This document shows, piece after piece, positions 32,367 to 40,810 of a stretch of 64,000 bases of DNA. The DNA lies in assembly GCA_028288725.1 (NCBI GenBank), contig JAQGIC010000002.1:62001-126000 (forward strand). Reading direction: 5' to 3'. Positions within the stretch are counted from its first letter, which is position 1. Every line of letters begins with the position of its first letter. The translations under genes were made by a program, and so were the position numbers. Under the pieces are notes generated by a model. It worked only from the letters and a program-made list of their open reading frames with translations, did not search any database and was not told where the DNA came from. The stretch is from Rhodospirillales bacterium (lineage in GTDB: Bacteria > Pseudomonadota > Alphaproteobacteria > ATCC43930 > CGMCC-115725).

Positions 32367-32671
32367 ACGAGGCCCGAGACCTCGATCAGCTTGTTGACCG
32401 CATCGGCCAGGCCGGGGCGCTCGTCCGAACCGTCGCGCATGTTGATCCGCAAGCGCTTCTCGATCTCGACGGCGCTCAATTCCGGCCGGGCCTCGGCCAG
32501 CAGGGCGGCAACGACACAGATATGCGCCGCGTCCTGCGCGAATTTCTCCGTGGCGGCGGCACTGGCGTTGATGCCCGGCAGAACGCGGCGCAGCACGGCG
32601 AAATTCATCACGGCGGGGAGCTGGATGCGCTCCCCGCCGATCGTGACGAAGTTCGGCTCATCGGCGGCCAT
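32306..32671 (-). CDS. Tail assembly chaperone, short form (gpG-like)
   Basis: 121 residues starting MAADEPNFVTIGGERIQLPA, placed between tail tube and tape measure. The zero-frame product ends at TAG just after a Pro/Ala-rich tail. A slippery heptamer in its codons 102-104 allows fusion to the downstream frame. TAATG overlap with the tail tube gene. Confidence 0.85.
   Translation of the reverse strand: MAADEPNFVTIGGERIQLPAVMNFAVLRRVLPGINASAAATEKFAQDAAHICVVAALLAEARPELSAVEIEKRLRINMRDGSDERPGLADAVNKLIEVSGLVPLEPVPAGDPALPAENPST
32360..32366 (-). promoter_or_regulatory. Programmed -1 ribosomal frameshift site (CCCTTTG)
   Basis: Leftward strand C CCT TTG in the zero frame matches X XXY YYZ; slipping back one base reads CCC TTT and enters the gpT-like frame. 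It is the only such heptamer in the overlap between the two frames. Confidence 0.7.
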
Positions 32672-33420
32672 TATGCGTTGCTCATGCTAAGCGTGCCGAT
32701 ATTGCCCGAGATGTCGGCGGAGCACATGATGTCCATCTCGGCGATGGTCCAGTCATCCTGTTTGGACGGCAGGCTGAACTTGGAGGTCTGGCAGTTGTTC
32801 AGGATGAGCGTCTGGGCCCGCCCATCGAACGGCTGATCGAGCACGAGCTGGAAGCTCGGGCCGGTGCCCATCCGGACGTTGGTGAGCGGGATCATGATGC
32901 CGGCCGTCGAACCGGCCGTGTAGGAGATGTAGACGGCAGCGCTCGCATCGGCCACGGCGAAGGTATAGACGCCGGCAGCGACCATATATTGCCCGACGGT
33001 CGGCGCCGATGCGACCAGCGTTAGGGGCTGTCCCGTCAGCGCGTAGAAGACGCCGCAGTCGGCAATGAACGTGGCGGATTTGGAGACGGTGACGATGTAG
33101 GCCGTGGCGCTCGGGATCACGCCGGGCTCGTTGTCGGTATAGACGATCTGCGTCTTCGCCGACGTGGCGCCGAAATAGAGATGATTGAACAGGTTGCCCT
33201 TGAGGCCCGCGAACTTGGCCTTGACCTCGATCTTGGTCTTGCCGGGCGCCAGCGCGATCGAATAGCGGCCCTGGCCATAGAGTTCCTTGAGATCGGCCGA
33301 GAAGTCGACCGAGACATCCTGCAGGACACCGAACCGAACCGGCGTGATGCCGGAGATATCCTTGCGGATACCGATGAGAGTGCCAGCGGCGAAGCCGAGC
33401 TGGTCCGCGTACTGCGACAT
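32671..33420 (-). CDS. Major tail tube protein
   Basis: 249 residues. The N-terminal part (ITPVRFGVLQDVSVDFSADLKELYG) with LFNHLYFG is the phage tail tube fold as annotated in related siphoviruses; the middle and end are beta-rich with Gly turns. It is upstream of the assembly chaperones as expected. A truncated paralogue of its N-terminus lies at 9613-9921. Confidence 0.85.
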   Translation of the reverse strand: MSQYADQLGFAAGTLIGIRKDISGITPVRFGVLQDVSVDFSADLKELYGQGRYSIALAPGKTKIEVKAKFAGLKGNLFNHLYFGATSAKTQIVYTDNEPGVIPSATAYIVTVSKSATFIADCGVFYALTGQPLTLVASAPTVGQYMVAAGVYTFAVADASAAVYISYTAGSTAGIMIPLTNVRMGTGPSFQLVLDQPFDGRAQTLILNNCQTSKFSLPSKQDDWTIAEMDIMCSADISGNIGTLSMSNA

Positions 33421-33470
33421 GATGATGCTCCGGGGTCAGAAGGGCGCCGCAGGGACGCGGACGAGGGTGG

Positions 33471-33665
33471 TTAGAACCAGGCAGCCGTCGGCGGCTTCTG
33501 GGAGGCGTCGGCCGGCGCGGGATCGGCGGGGAGGCTCGGCGCGGGCGCGGCCGAGGCGGCGGGGATCGAACTGGAACCGCTGGGCGCCGGCGGCGAGGTC
33601 GGCGCCGACGGCGTAAGGGTGCCGTCGGGCACGGCTTTGGCCGCGCCCTTGATGGGGTCGCTCAT
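33471..33665 (-). CDS. Small Pro/Ala-rich protein
   Basis: 64 residues, about half Pro, Ala and Ser (PSAPTSPPAPSGSSSIPAA), so probably disordered. Its place between tail terminator and tail tube genes suggests a virion or assembly peptide. No family recognised; could be non-essential. Confidence 0.5.
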   Translation of the reverse strand: MSDPIKGAAKAVPDGTLTPSAPTSPPAPSGSSSIPAASAAPAPSLPADPAPADASQKPPTAAWF

Positions 33666-33703
33666 GATTGCGCCTTTCGGAGTGGGCCGGTTCTGGACGA
33701 GAA

Positions 33704-33925
33704 TTAGGTCCGCGCGTCGATTTCCTCGCGCGTCAGGACCGTGAGATCCATGCCGGGATCGAGGATCATCACCCGATTGCTGGAATTGAGGATGGTCCCG
33801 ACATGGTTGCGGCAGCGAGCCGCTTGTTCTGCGGTGAATTGGCGAGTTGGGCTGATGACCAGCACGTCTCCCGGCTTCAATTCGAGCCTGGCGATCTGGA
33901 TCTGAAGATCTTGCGTACCGTCCAT
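33704..33925 (-). CDS. Small conserved phage protein
   Basis: 73 residues: LQIQIARLELKPGDVLVISPTRQFTAEQAARCRNHV...VMILDPGMDLTVL. The RL.LKPGDVLV...ILD.GM.L.V pattern is one I know from small proteins in phage structural modules. Function unknown. Confidence 0.7.
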   Translation of the reverse strand: MDGTQDLQIQIARLELKPGDVLVISPTRQFTAEQAARCRNHVGTILNSSNRVMILDPGMDLTVLTREEIDART

Positions 33926-33965
33926 CCGACCATCTCCCTTCGGACTGTTCTGGATCCCGGATTGC

Positions 33966-34409
33966 TCAGGGAACGAGGATGCGGATCGGGATCTTGGCGA
34001 GCGCCTGGCCGGTCAAGGCGCCGTCGTCCTTGATGACGAGGCCCTCGATCCAGCAATGGGTGACGAGGCCGCCCAGCGTGACGCGGCCAATGACCGGCGG
34101 CGGCCTCAAGGCGTCCTCGACCGCGCCGATCAGCGTGCCGAGCGGAACCGGCAGGCTGCCGTCGGTAGCGTTGGCTCGAGCGATATCGAGCTTGGTGTAG
34201 ATCCAGACCTCAAAATCGAGCGTGCGCCGCGGCGGCATCTGCTGCGCGGCCCGCGCCGGATGGTCCTCATCGCCTTCGCGCAGATAGAGCGCCGGCTGCT
34301 GTTCCGGCGGAACGTTCGTCCACATCACGAGGCGTTCGCCCACGGTGACGAAGTTCGCGGCGACCTTCACCAGATCGAACAGGGCGGACTTGATCGCGTC
34401 GCGGTTCAT
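33966..34409 (-). CDS. Tail terminator / tail completion protein
   Basis: 147 residues starting MNRDAIKSALFDLVKVAANF, with RTLDFEVWIYTK and LIGAVEDALRPPP, a gpU/minor tail protein pattern. ATGA overlap with the HK97 gp10-like gene. It should end tube polymerisation. Confidence 0.75.
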   Translation of the reverse strand: MNRDAIKSALFDLVKVAANFVTVGERLVMWTNVPPEQQPALYLREGDEDHPARAAQQMPPRRTLDFEVWIYTKLDIARANATDGSLPVPLGTLIGAVEDALRPPPVIGRVTLGGLVTHCWIEGLVIKDDGALTGQALAKIPIRILVP

Positions 34410-34900
34410 GGTGCTCCTGCCGCCTGCGTCAGCGCCTGCGCGAAACCTTCGAGGATTTCGCTGCGCATCGCTGCCAGCGGACCGCGCAGGAAGTCGTGCT
34501 GTTGGATGTTCGGGGTCCGCACGAAGGCCGCGACCATGACGGCGGTCGGCGCGACGGCCAGGCCCCAGAAGTGATCGAGCCGCATCGCGTGCGCTTTGAC
34601 CGTGAAGGATTTATGGGCGCCGTATTCCAGAGCCATCACCTTGCCGGCCTCGGCGCCGCCGCCCGGGATGATCACCTTGACCTTGCCCGAGACCTTATTC
34701 TTGTCATCGTCAACGTAGGCATGCACCTCGCTGAGGAGCTTGCCTTTGTCCACCGGAACGACCGCGATGACCGCGGTCTCAAGCTTCGGGGTCAGTTCCC
34801 GGATCTTGGCGAGCAAGGCCGCGCGCGCCTTCTCCGGGAACGTGTCGAACCGGACGGAGGCCTGGCGATCGCCAACAATATTGACGCCAATGACAGACAT
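34406..34900 (-). CDS. HK97 gp10-like tail/neck protein
   Basis: 164 residues with VVPVDKGKLLSEVHAYV and VMALEYGAHKSFTVKA, the gp10 pattern (D.G.L..S......V....Y...VE.G). Order between the head-closure and tail terminator genes agrees. Confidence 0.85.
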   Translation of the reverse strand: MSVIGVNIVGDRQASVRFDTFPEKARAALLAKIRELTPKLETAVIAVVPVDKGKLLSEVHAYVDDDKNKVSGKVKVIIPGGGAEAGKVMALEYGAHKSFTVKAHAMRLDHFWGLAVAPTAVMVAAFVRTPNIQQHDFLRGPLAAMRSEILEGFAQALTQAAGAP

Positions 34901-35271
34901 CAGCCGACCACCAGCGCTTCGATACGCACCAGGACGTTGTCCATGTAGAAGCCGGTGGCGACCTGAACGGTCCGGACATGGCCATTGATCACGGCGTGGT
35001 CCTGATTGACCGGCACCCGTTGATCGATGGCGCCGACCGGCGTGCCGCCGGGCCAGCCAGCCGCGTTGATCTCGGTTGGCGACAGGATCAGACGAAATTC
35101 TCCCTGCGCCTTGCCGAAATGGCCATCCGATGCGACGGTGTCGCCGCCCCGGACCCGGCAGCGGCAGACGACCGATGAAGTTGCGCCGCTCACGACACGC
35201 GACAGAGTGACGTCCTGGCCGTTCTCGACAAGCAGCCGATCGAGCATGGCTATGGCGGCCTGGGGTGTCAT
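34900..35271 (-). CDS. Head-tail stopper/closure protein
   Basis: 123 residues starting MTPQAAIAMLDRLLVENGQDVTL; beta-rich with CRCRVRGG and DHAVINGHVRTVQVATG. Size and order fit SPP1 gp16/HK97 gp7-type closure proteins; the sequence match is loose. Confidence 0.65.
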   Translation of the reverse strand: MTPQAAIAMLDRLLVENGQDVTLSRVVSGATSSVVCRCRVRGGDTVASDGHFGKAQGEFRLILSPTEINAAGWPGGTPVGAIDQRVPVNQDHAVINGHVRTVQVATGFYMDNVLVRIEALVVG

Positions 35272-35274
35272 AGC

Positions 35275-35955
35275 TCAGGCCAAGAGTTCGATGAAGGCGC
35301 CAAGCTTCAGCGCGACGCTGTCGCTGATGCCGGGCATCAGCGTGCCGCTCCGGCTATAGCTGCCATTCGCGTAGCGCTTCATGCCGACGCCATCGATCCG
35401 CTCCTCGACCAGCGCCGGGTTGATGTTGCGGGTGAGGTAAGCCTCCGACACCAGTTCGACGCAGGCTCTCTCAATCGAGGGCGGAAGCGTCTGGTTGTCG
35501 GACCCCGGCAGAGCGAAGCCGGCGCTATATTCAACCACGACCCTGCCGCGCCACCCCCTCTGATGACCATCGTCCGATAGACGAATGAGCATGCCGGATA
35601 TCATGCCGTCCGCCCCCGAGATCGGATCGGTAAAGGGCTGCCAATCGGCCTCCGTCAGCAGGGTGTCGTTCTCGGTGATGCTGACGATCTCGGTGATAGG
35701 GCGCCGGGAGAGGATCATCGGCGCGGCTGCGCCATCGTTCCCCCGCTCCCACCCGCTGAACCGTAGCGTTTCACGGACAGTTTCGAGCGCCAGCACCCGC
35801 CGAAGGATGCCGCCGATCTGGTCGGACGATGCAAGGATCAGCCGCCCGATCAGGTCGTCGTCCGTCGTGACGTCGGTGGGAATCGATAGCTCTTCCTTGA
35901 TCGTCGCGATCTGCGTGAGCTTGCGATCAGTCGCCGGCGTCAGGACCTGCAGCAT
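35275..35955 (-). CDS. Head-tail connector (HK97 gp6-like)
   Basis: 226 residues starting MLQVLTPATDRKLTQIATIK. TTDDDLIGRLILASSDQIGG is the connector helix pattern, and WQPFTDPISG...VVEYSAGF and IERACVELVSEAY are typical later blocks. Longer than minimal gp6, as in GTA-like connectors. Confidence 0.85.
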   Translation of the reverse strand: MLQVLTPATDRKLTQIATIKEELSIPTDVTTDDDLIGRLILASSDQIGGILRRVLALETVRETLRFSGWERGNDGAAAPMILSRRPITEIVSITENDTLLTEADWQPFTDPISGADGMISGMLIRLSDDGHQRGWRGRVVVEYSAGFALPGSDNQTLPPSIERACVELVSEAYLTRNINPALVEERIDGVGMKRYANGSYSRSGTLMPGISDSVALKLGAFIELLA

Positions 35956-36016
35956 GTCGGACCTCCCGTGCGGATCTGGAACTAGGCCTTGCGGACGATG
36001 CCGGGCCCCTCACGGA

Positions 36017-36247
36017 TCAGCCCTTCTTGACGATCGCCTTGACCGGCCGCGTGACGAGCGGCACCGCAGGCGCGGTCTGGCCGTGCGTCGGCTGCTGGAT
36101 CTTCGCTTCCGGCATGTCGTTTTCCGTGCGTTGGGCCACGCCAAGCCCGACCAGGAAAGTCACCTGGTCGGGCGTGAACGTCGCCGTCTCGCCTGCGCGA
36201 TACGGCGTATGGCCGTGGATGAACTCGACCATCGGCATCGGCGTCAT
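36017..36247 (-). CDS. Small capsid-associated protein
   Basis: 76 residues with VEFIHGHTPYRAGETATFTPDQVTFLVGLGVAQ, a small GYTPY.AGE....P....L...GVA pattern seen beside capsid genes. C-terminus is Pro/Lys-rich. Probable capsid accessory of unknown function. Confidence 0.65.
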   Translation of the reverse strand: MTPMPMVEFIHGHTPYRAGETATFTPDQVTFLVGLGVAQRTENDMPEAKIQQPTHGQTAPAVPLVTRPVKAIVKKG

Positions 36248-36272
36248 CGGCGCCTCGCGGCGCCGCCTCCGG

Positions 36273-36743
36273 TTAGACGAGGGTGCCGGTGACCGGATCG
36301 CTGATGCCGCCCGACAGCACATAGACGGCGCTCAGGCTGGCGGTGTCGGTGGCGGTGGCCGACAGGTCGGGCGTGAAGAGATTTCGCACGAACTGGTCGG
36401 CGCCCGACAGGTCGAAGTCCAGCTCGACGACGCCGGCGACCGTGCCGCCGCCCCCCGGGCCCGTCGCAACGACGGTGGCGGCCAGCGCCGGCCCGAACGC
36501 AACGCCCGCATCGGCGCCGCCCAGCAGGCTGGACGCCAGGTTCGACGCGATCGAGAGCGTCTTCGTTGCCGCCAGCACGGCGGTATAGGAGATGATGACC
36601 TTCATGGAGGTGAAGCCGGTGCGGTCGACGTAGTCGCAGACGACCTGCGTCGCATCGCCGGAACCGGCCGCCGTGATGGACACGCCATCCTTGGCGTGAC
36701 GACCGGCGATCCGCGCGCCGGAATTGGCGAGAAAAGCATGCAT
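36273..36743 (-). CDS. Capsid decoration/head accessory protein candidate
   Basis: 156 residues, low in charge and beta-rich, starting MHAFLANSGARIAGRHAKDG. Its place directly downstream of the major capsid gene suggests decoration or an accessory role. No family recognised. Confidence 0.55.
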   Translation of the reverse strand: MHAFLANSGARIAGRHAKDGVSITAAGSGDATQVVCDYVDRTGFTSMKVIISYTAVLAATKTLSIASNLASSLLGGADAGVAFGPALAATVVATGPGGGGTVAGVVELDFDLSGADQFVRNLFTPDLSATATDTASLSAVYVLSGGISDPVTGTLV

Positions 36744-36807
36744 TTTCGCGTACTCCCAGGAGAGGTATTGAAGGAATGGCGGCGCCGGCCGGCGCCGCCG
36801 GATGCCC

Positions 36808-38157
36808 TTAGTAGGAGACGCCGGTGAGGACCGAGATCGCCTGGTTCCGCTCGAGCTTGCAGTCGGAGTACATCTCCATGTGGATCAGCATCTCGTTCCG
36901 TTGGATCAGGGAGAAATGCTGGTTGCCCGACTGGTAGGAGCCTTCCGTCGAGACGATCATCTCGACGTCCGAGCCGTTGGCGATGATGATCGACGGGCCG
37001 TTCACGAACATGATTTCCGTGTTCGTCCCGCTGAGGTTGGTGGGCACCTGGTTGGTGTCCATGATCGGATAGCCCAGCAGCGTGTTCTTCTCGTCGATGC
37101 TCGGGTAGATCTGGAAACCGTTCGTATTGCGCACGCCGGCCAAGAAGGTCTTGGTTCGCGGCGACATGATCCAGTAGCCCTCGGTGATCATGATGTCGGC
37201 GGTCGTCAAGCCGAGCGGCATCGCGCGCAGATCCGCATCGATCTGCGCCTGGGTGCTGCCGCTGGAGGCCTTGACGTTGCCGGCGGCGGCCTGGAAGCGG
37301 ATGCCGGTCGGAACAAACTCCGTGCCGGCGCCACGAAGGAAGCCCGCATCCTCGTTGACGGCCGTCTTCTCGCGCAGGCGCTTGACGATGTAGCCCTCGA
37401 GGTTGCGCACCGCCGCACCACCGCGTGCGGCAACATCGAGAAGGCGGCGGCTGATGACCGTCTCGATCGGGAGCCGTTTCGGGTCGAGCTTGATATCGCC
37501 GAAACCGAACGTGCCCGGCGTCGGGTTGTTGTTCTCGCCCATCCAGCCGCCCGACGGCGCCGAGGTTTCGCGCGGGATGATCATCGAGCCCGGCACGCTC
37601 AGAACCTGCGGGTTCATCTTGCGCACGACCGTCATGTGCTCCAGACCTTCGATAATGGTCTGCGCGAAGTCCGGCAGGCTGAGCGCACCGCCGGTCGCAT
37701 AGCTCGACAGCTGCTGCGACTTGATGAAGTCGGCGGTGTCATCGCCGTAGGTGGTGCGCAGCCACTTGTCCGGCTCGATGGCGCCCTTGGTGTGCGCCAC
37801 CATGATGTCGACGATCATTTTGCGGGCCGGGATCGACTTGATCAATTCCTGGCTGCTCTTGGCCGTGGCCGGCACGGCGCCCAACGTGCCTTCGGGCGCG
37901 CCGCGCGGGGTTGCGGACTTCACCGACAGAGCCTCGGATTCCTCCGCGCGCTTCAGTTCGTCCGCCAGGTCCCTGGCTTGGGCATGGGCGGCGTCGTAGG
38001 CCTTGGTCGCCGCCGTGACGGCAGCGGTCGCGGTCGGCTTGTCGGCGTCGGCGGCCGTGCGCAGATCGGCGCTGGCCTTGGTGATCGTGCCGTTGGCCGC
38101 CTTGGCCGCTTCCACCGCGGCTGCAAGCGCCTGGCGGATTTCCGGGATCGTCAACAT
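36808..38157 (-). CDS. Major capsid protein, HK97 fold
   Basis: 449 residues from ATG 38157 (AAAGGATATCCC upstream). An N-terminal coiled-coil delta region (LAAAVEAAKAANGTITKASADL...) of about 100 residues is followed by the capsid domain, with ESVL-like region TVVRKMNPQVLSVPG, TIAG-type region and C-terminal VLTGVSY. The long delta-domain would act as scaffold and be cleaved by the protease upstream. A terminator-like hairpin lies between the two genes. Confidence 0.88.
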   Translation of the reverse strand: MLTIPEIRQALAAAVEAAKAANGTITKASADLRTAADADKPTATAAVTAATKAYDAAHAQARDLADELKRAEESEALSVKSATPRGAPEGTLGAVPATAKSSQELIKSIPARKMIVDIMVAHTKGAIEPDKWLRTTYGDDTADFIKSQQLSSYATGGALSLPDFAQTIIEGLEHMTVVRKMNPQVLSVPGSMIIPRETSAPSGGWMGENNNPTPGTFGFGDIKLDPKRLPIETVISRRLLDVAARGGAAVRNLEGYIVKRLREKTAVNEDAGFLRGAGTEFVPTGIRFQAAAGNVKASSGSTQAQIDADLRAMPLGLTTADIMITEGYWIMSPRTKTFLAGVRNTNGFQIYPSIDEKNTLLGYPIMDTNQVPTNLSGTNTEIMFVNGPSIIIANGSDVEMIVSTEGSYQSGNQHFSLIQRNEMLIHMEMYSDCKLERNQAISVLTGVSY

Positions 38158-38176
38158 GGGATATCCTTTCGACAAC

Positions 38177-38203
38177 AAAAAAGCCGACCCGCGAAGGGTC
38201 GGC
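38177..38203 (-). terminator. Terminator-like hairpin just before the capsid gene
   Basis: Leftward: GCCGACCC, loop TTCGC, GGGTCGGC, then TTTTTT. It is a textbook intrinsic terminator, yet sits between protease and capsid genes in the same operon with only 20 bases to the capsid start. Either it attenuates, or it protects the capsid mRNA 5' end after processing. Confidence 0.8.
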
Positions 38204-38231
38204 TTGGGAACCGCCAGGCATGGCGGGATCG

Positions 38232-39443
38232 TTACGCGGCGATGAGCCCCGCGATAGTCTTGAGCTCCAGGTTGCGGAGCTGTTCAGCTCGAAGATCGGC
38301 CGCCTCGGCGGCCTTGGTCGTATCGTCGTCGGTGGCGACCTGGCCCAGCACGCCGTCGATCAGATCGCGGGCGCTCGTCAGGTCGGTCTGGTTGGAACCG
38401 GAGAGCACGCGACCGGCCTTGGCCGAGAGACCGGCGATCGGCTTGCCGTGCAAGGCGCCGATCACATCCTTGATCGTCAGGTTCGGGGCGGCCATGTCGA
38501 CCTCGACGACCACTTCGGCGCCGACGATCACCTCGGCGACCGCCTCGTCGATGGCGAGGTCGGCGAGCATTTCGGCGACTTCCTCATTCGTCATGGCGAC
38601 AAGCGCCGCGCCCAGCTGCCGCAACGCATCGGCCAGCATGGCCGGCACGGCGCTGTCATCTTCCTCCCACTCCGCCTCATACTGGGCGCAATCGTGGATC
38701 CAGCCGATGTCGGCGAGGGCGTTCGCAAGATATCCGATCTGCCACAGGCTCTTACCCGTCAGCTTCACGGCGCCCTTCGCGGCGGCCGCGCCGGAGGCCT
38801 TCTCGGTCATGTTGGCGAGACGAAGGATCTGGCCCTTCACCGCCTTGGGCGCGGTCTTCGCCAACAGCCGGAAATCCGCCGCCAGCTTCGCCGGCGCGGC
38901 GGCGGCCTTCTTCAGCGCGGCCAGTTCGGCGGCGTCGATTGTGACCGAGACGCTGCGCTCCGTAACCAGAGCGCCCCGCACGGCCGGCACCGAGACGAAC
39001 GAGAATTCCGCGAGTTCGCAGGTGATGAACTTCGCGGGGCCGCCGAGGTTGTTGCCGTCGGCATCGTACTGGGGCGGGTTCTTCGGATCGACCGCACCGA
39101 TATCCCGACCGATGAAGCCGATCGAGGTCGCGTTGATCACCCCATTCTTGATCCGGTTGTAAATCAGGTCGGCGAGCGGATCGTCGCCATCGGGCGGGAA
39201 TTGGACCAGGGCCGTGAGGTTGCCGCTGTCGATCCCGATCTCGATGCACTTCGCGATCGGCTGGGACTGGTCGTGGCCCCACAGCACGACCGGGTTGTCG
39301 CGATAGGCCGTCAGATCGACGCCGCCCTGAACGACGATATCACCCGAGCGGTCCGGGTCGGGCGTGCTGACGATCGCCCGGACCTGACGGTTCTCCGCGA
39401 TCGCGGTCGTCTTAGAGCCGAGCGCCTTCCGGTGAATGGCCAT
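38232..39443 (-). CDS. Prohead protease, HK97 family, with long C-terminal extension
   Basis: 403 residues from ATG 39443 (GAGGAT upstream). The protease core has RDNPVVLWGHDQSQPIAK (His57), ATSIGFI (Ser) and an ELAEFSFVSVPA block. After about residue 190 an Ala/Lys/Glu-rich extension of about 200 residues follows that could act as scaffold, although the capsid protein also has a delta-like domain. ORF reading to 39653 overlaps portal and is rejected. Confidence 0.88.
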   Translation of the reverse strand: MAIHRKALGSKTTAIAENRQVRAIVSTPDPDRSGDIVVQGGVDLTAYRDNPVVLWGHDQSQPIAKCIEIGIDSGNLTALVQFPPDGDDPLADLIYNRIKNGVINATSIGFIGRDIGAVDPKNPPQYDADGNNLGGPAKFITCELAEFSFVSVPAVRGALVTERSVSVTIDAAELAALKKAAAAPAKLAADFRLLAKTAPKAVKGQILRLANMTEKASGAAAAKGAVKLTGKSLWQIGYLANALADIGWIHDCAQYEAEWEEDDSAVPAMLADALRQLGAALVAMTNEEVAEMLADLAIDEAVAEVIVGAEVVVEVDMAAPNLTIKDVIGALHGKPIAGLSAKAGRVLSGSNQTDLTSARDLIDGVLGQVATDDDTTKAAEAADLRAEQLRNLELKTIAGLIAA

Positions 39444-39453
39444 GTCAAAATCC

Positions 39454-40800
39454 TCAGCTCGTTGCTGGTTGCTTGCCGCTGCCGCCGTCGGAGTTGGCAC
39501 TGGGATCGTCGGCCGACGGATCGACCGGGTTACCGCCCGGCGGCGTGACCGAGACGACCGTCCCGTCTTTGTCCACATAGGCGGTGTTGAGCGGCCGCGC
39601 GAACACGGCGCCGGCCGGCGTCGGATCCCGGCCCTCGTCGATACGCCACTCATTCGGCATGAGCGCGCCGGACTGGAACTGGGTGCGGTTGCCGTTCTGC
39701 CGGGTGATGAAATCCGCCCGCAGCAGCTGCTTGACGTCGAAATCGACGTAGACGTTGCGAGGAAGCCGGAACGCCCGCCTGAACTCCGCCTCGATGGACT
39801 TCAGCAGCGGCATCAAGGTCTGGTCGTAATAGGACCGGGTCAGAGACTCGACGTTGTTGTTCGTCATCTTGTCGAGCACGCCGATCATGTGAAGCGGTAC
39901 GCGGAAGCCGCGGGCGATCTCCTCGATCGTCAGCTTCCGCTGCTCGAGGAACTGTGCATCGACCGAGGTCATGCCCAACTTCTCGAACCCCATCCCCTCC
40001 TCGAGGATGACCGTGCTTCCGGCCTTATCGGGCCCGGCGTTACGCTGCGACCAACTGGCCCGCAAGCGATCGATCACACCCTGGTCGCTCAGCTTGCCGG
40101 GATGCTTCAGCACGCCGCCGACCTGGGCGCCGTTGCGCATCAGCGCACCCGACATCTGCTGCCCGGCGAGAGCGACCCCGATGTCCTCGCGCAGCTGCGC
40201 CAGCGGCGACAGGCCGATCACGCCGTCGAAGGTCAATCCCCGGACATGCATGATGTCGTAATCCGGGACCATGAGCGGGACGTCCTTCAGGACCGCCATG
40301 TCCAGGATCGATCGACGGGAGATGACGTAGAACAAGGTGCCATCGGTCGCTTCGTAGATCGTGACCGAGCCGGGATGGACCGGCCACAGCCCATTGGGTC
40401 GGCCGTTCTTATCCCGGAGGATGACCAGGATCGCGTTGCCTCGAAACCCGAGGGCGGCCGACATCGCCATCAGCAGATTGACGATCGTCAGCAGCCGATG
40501 CGGCGATTCCAGGATGTCGTAGAGCGGGCTCGCCGTGAAAATCTTGCGTGAGCCGTCTGGCTGGGTCTGCCATATCTGCGGCGTAAGCTTCGAAATATCC
40601 TCTGCGATCACGCGGACGCAGGCATAGACCGCCGAGACGCGCATGGCCGAGGAATCGTTGACCGCGACACCGGAGGCTGTGGCCTTCCCACCGAACAGAT
40701 CGACCAGGCGCGACGAGGGATCCTGGGTATTGCCGAGCGATTCGCCCGAGCCTTTGAAGACAAGCGAGGTCGCCGCCGAGAGGCGTTGCCATATCGTCAT
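39454..40800 (-). CDS. Portal protein, HK97 family
   Basis: 448 residues. AMRVSAVYACVRVIAEDISKL, FRVPLHMIGVLD and NNNVESLTRSYYDQTLMPLL are characteristic of HK97-type portals. C-terminus is Pro/Ser-rich. Forms the dodecameric DNA gate at one capsid vertex. Confidence 0.93.
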   Translation of the reverse strand: MTIWQRLSAATSLVFKGSGESLGNTQDPSSRLVDLFGGKATASGVAVNDSSAMRVSAVYACVRVIAEDISKLTPQIWQTQPDGSRKIFTASPLYDILESPHRLLTIVNLLMAMSAALGFRGNAILVILRDKNGRPNGLWPVHPGSVTIYEATDGTLFYVISRRSILDMAVLKDVPLMVPDYDIMHVRGLTFDGVIGLSPLAQLREDIGVALAGQQMSGALMRNGAQVGGVLKHPGKLSDQGVIDRLRASWSQRNAGPDKAGSTVILEEGMGFEKLGMTSVDAQFLEQRKLTIEEIARGFRVPLHMIGVLDKMTNNNVESLTRSYYDQTLMPLLKSIEAEFRRAFRLPRNVYVDFDVKQLLRADFITRQNGNRTQFQSGALMPNEWRIDEGRDPTPAGAVFARPLNTAYVDKDGTVVSVTPPGGNPVDPSADDPSANSDGGSGKQPATS

Positions 40801-40810
40801 CGGCTACCTC

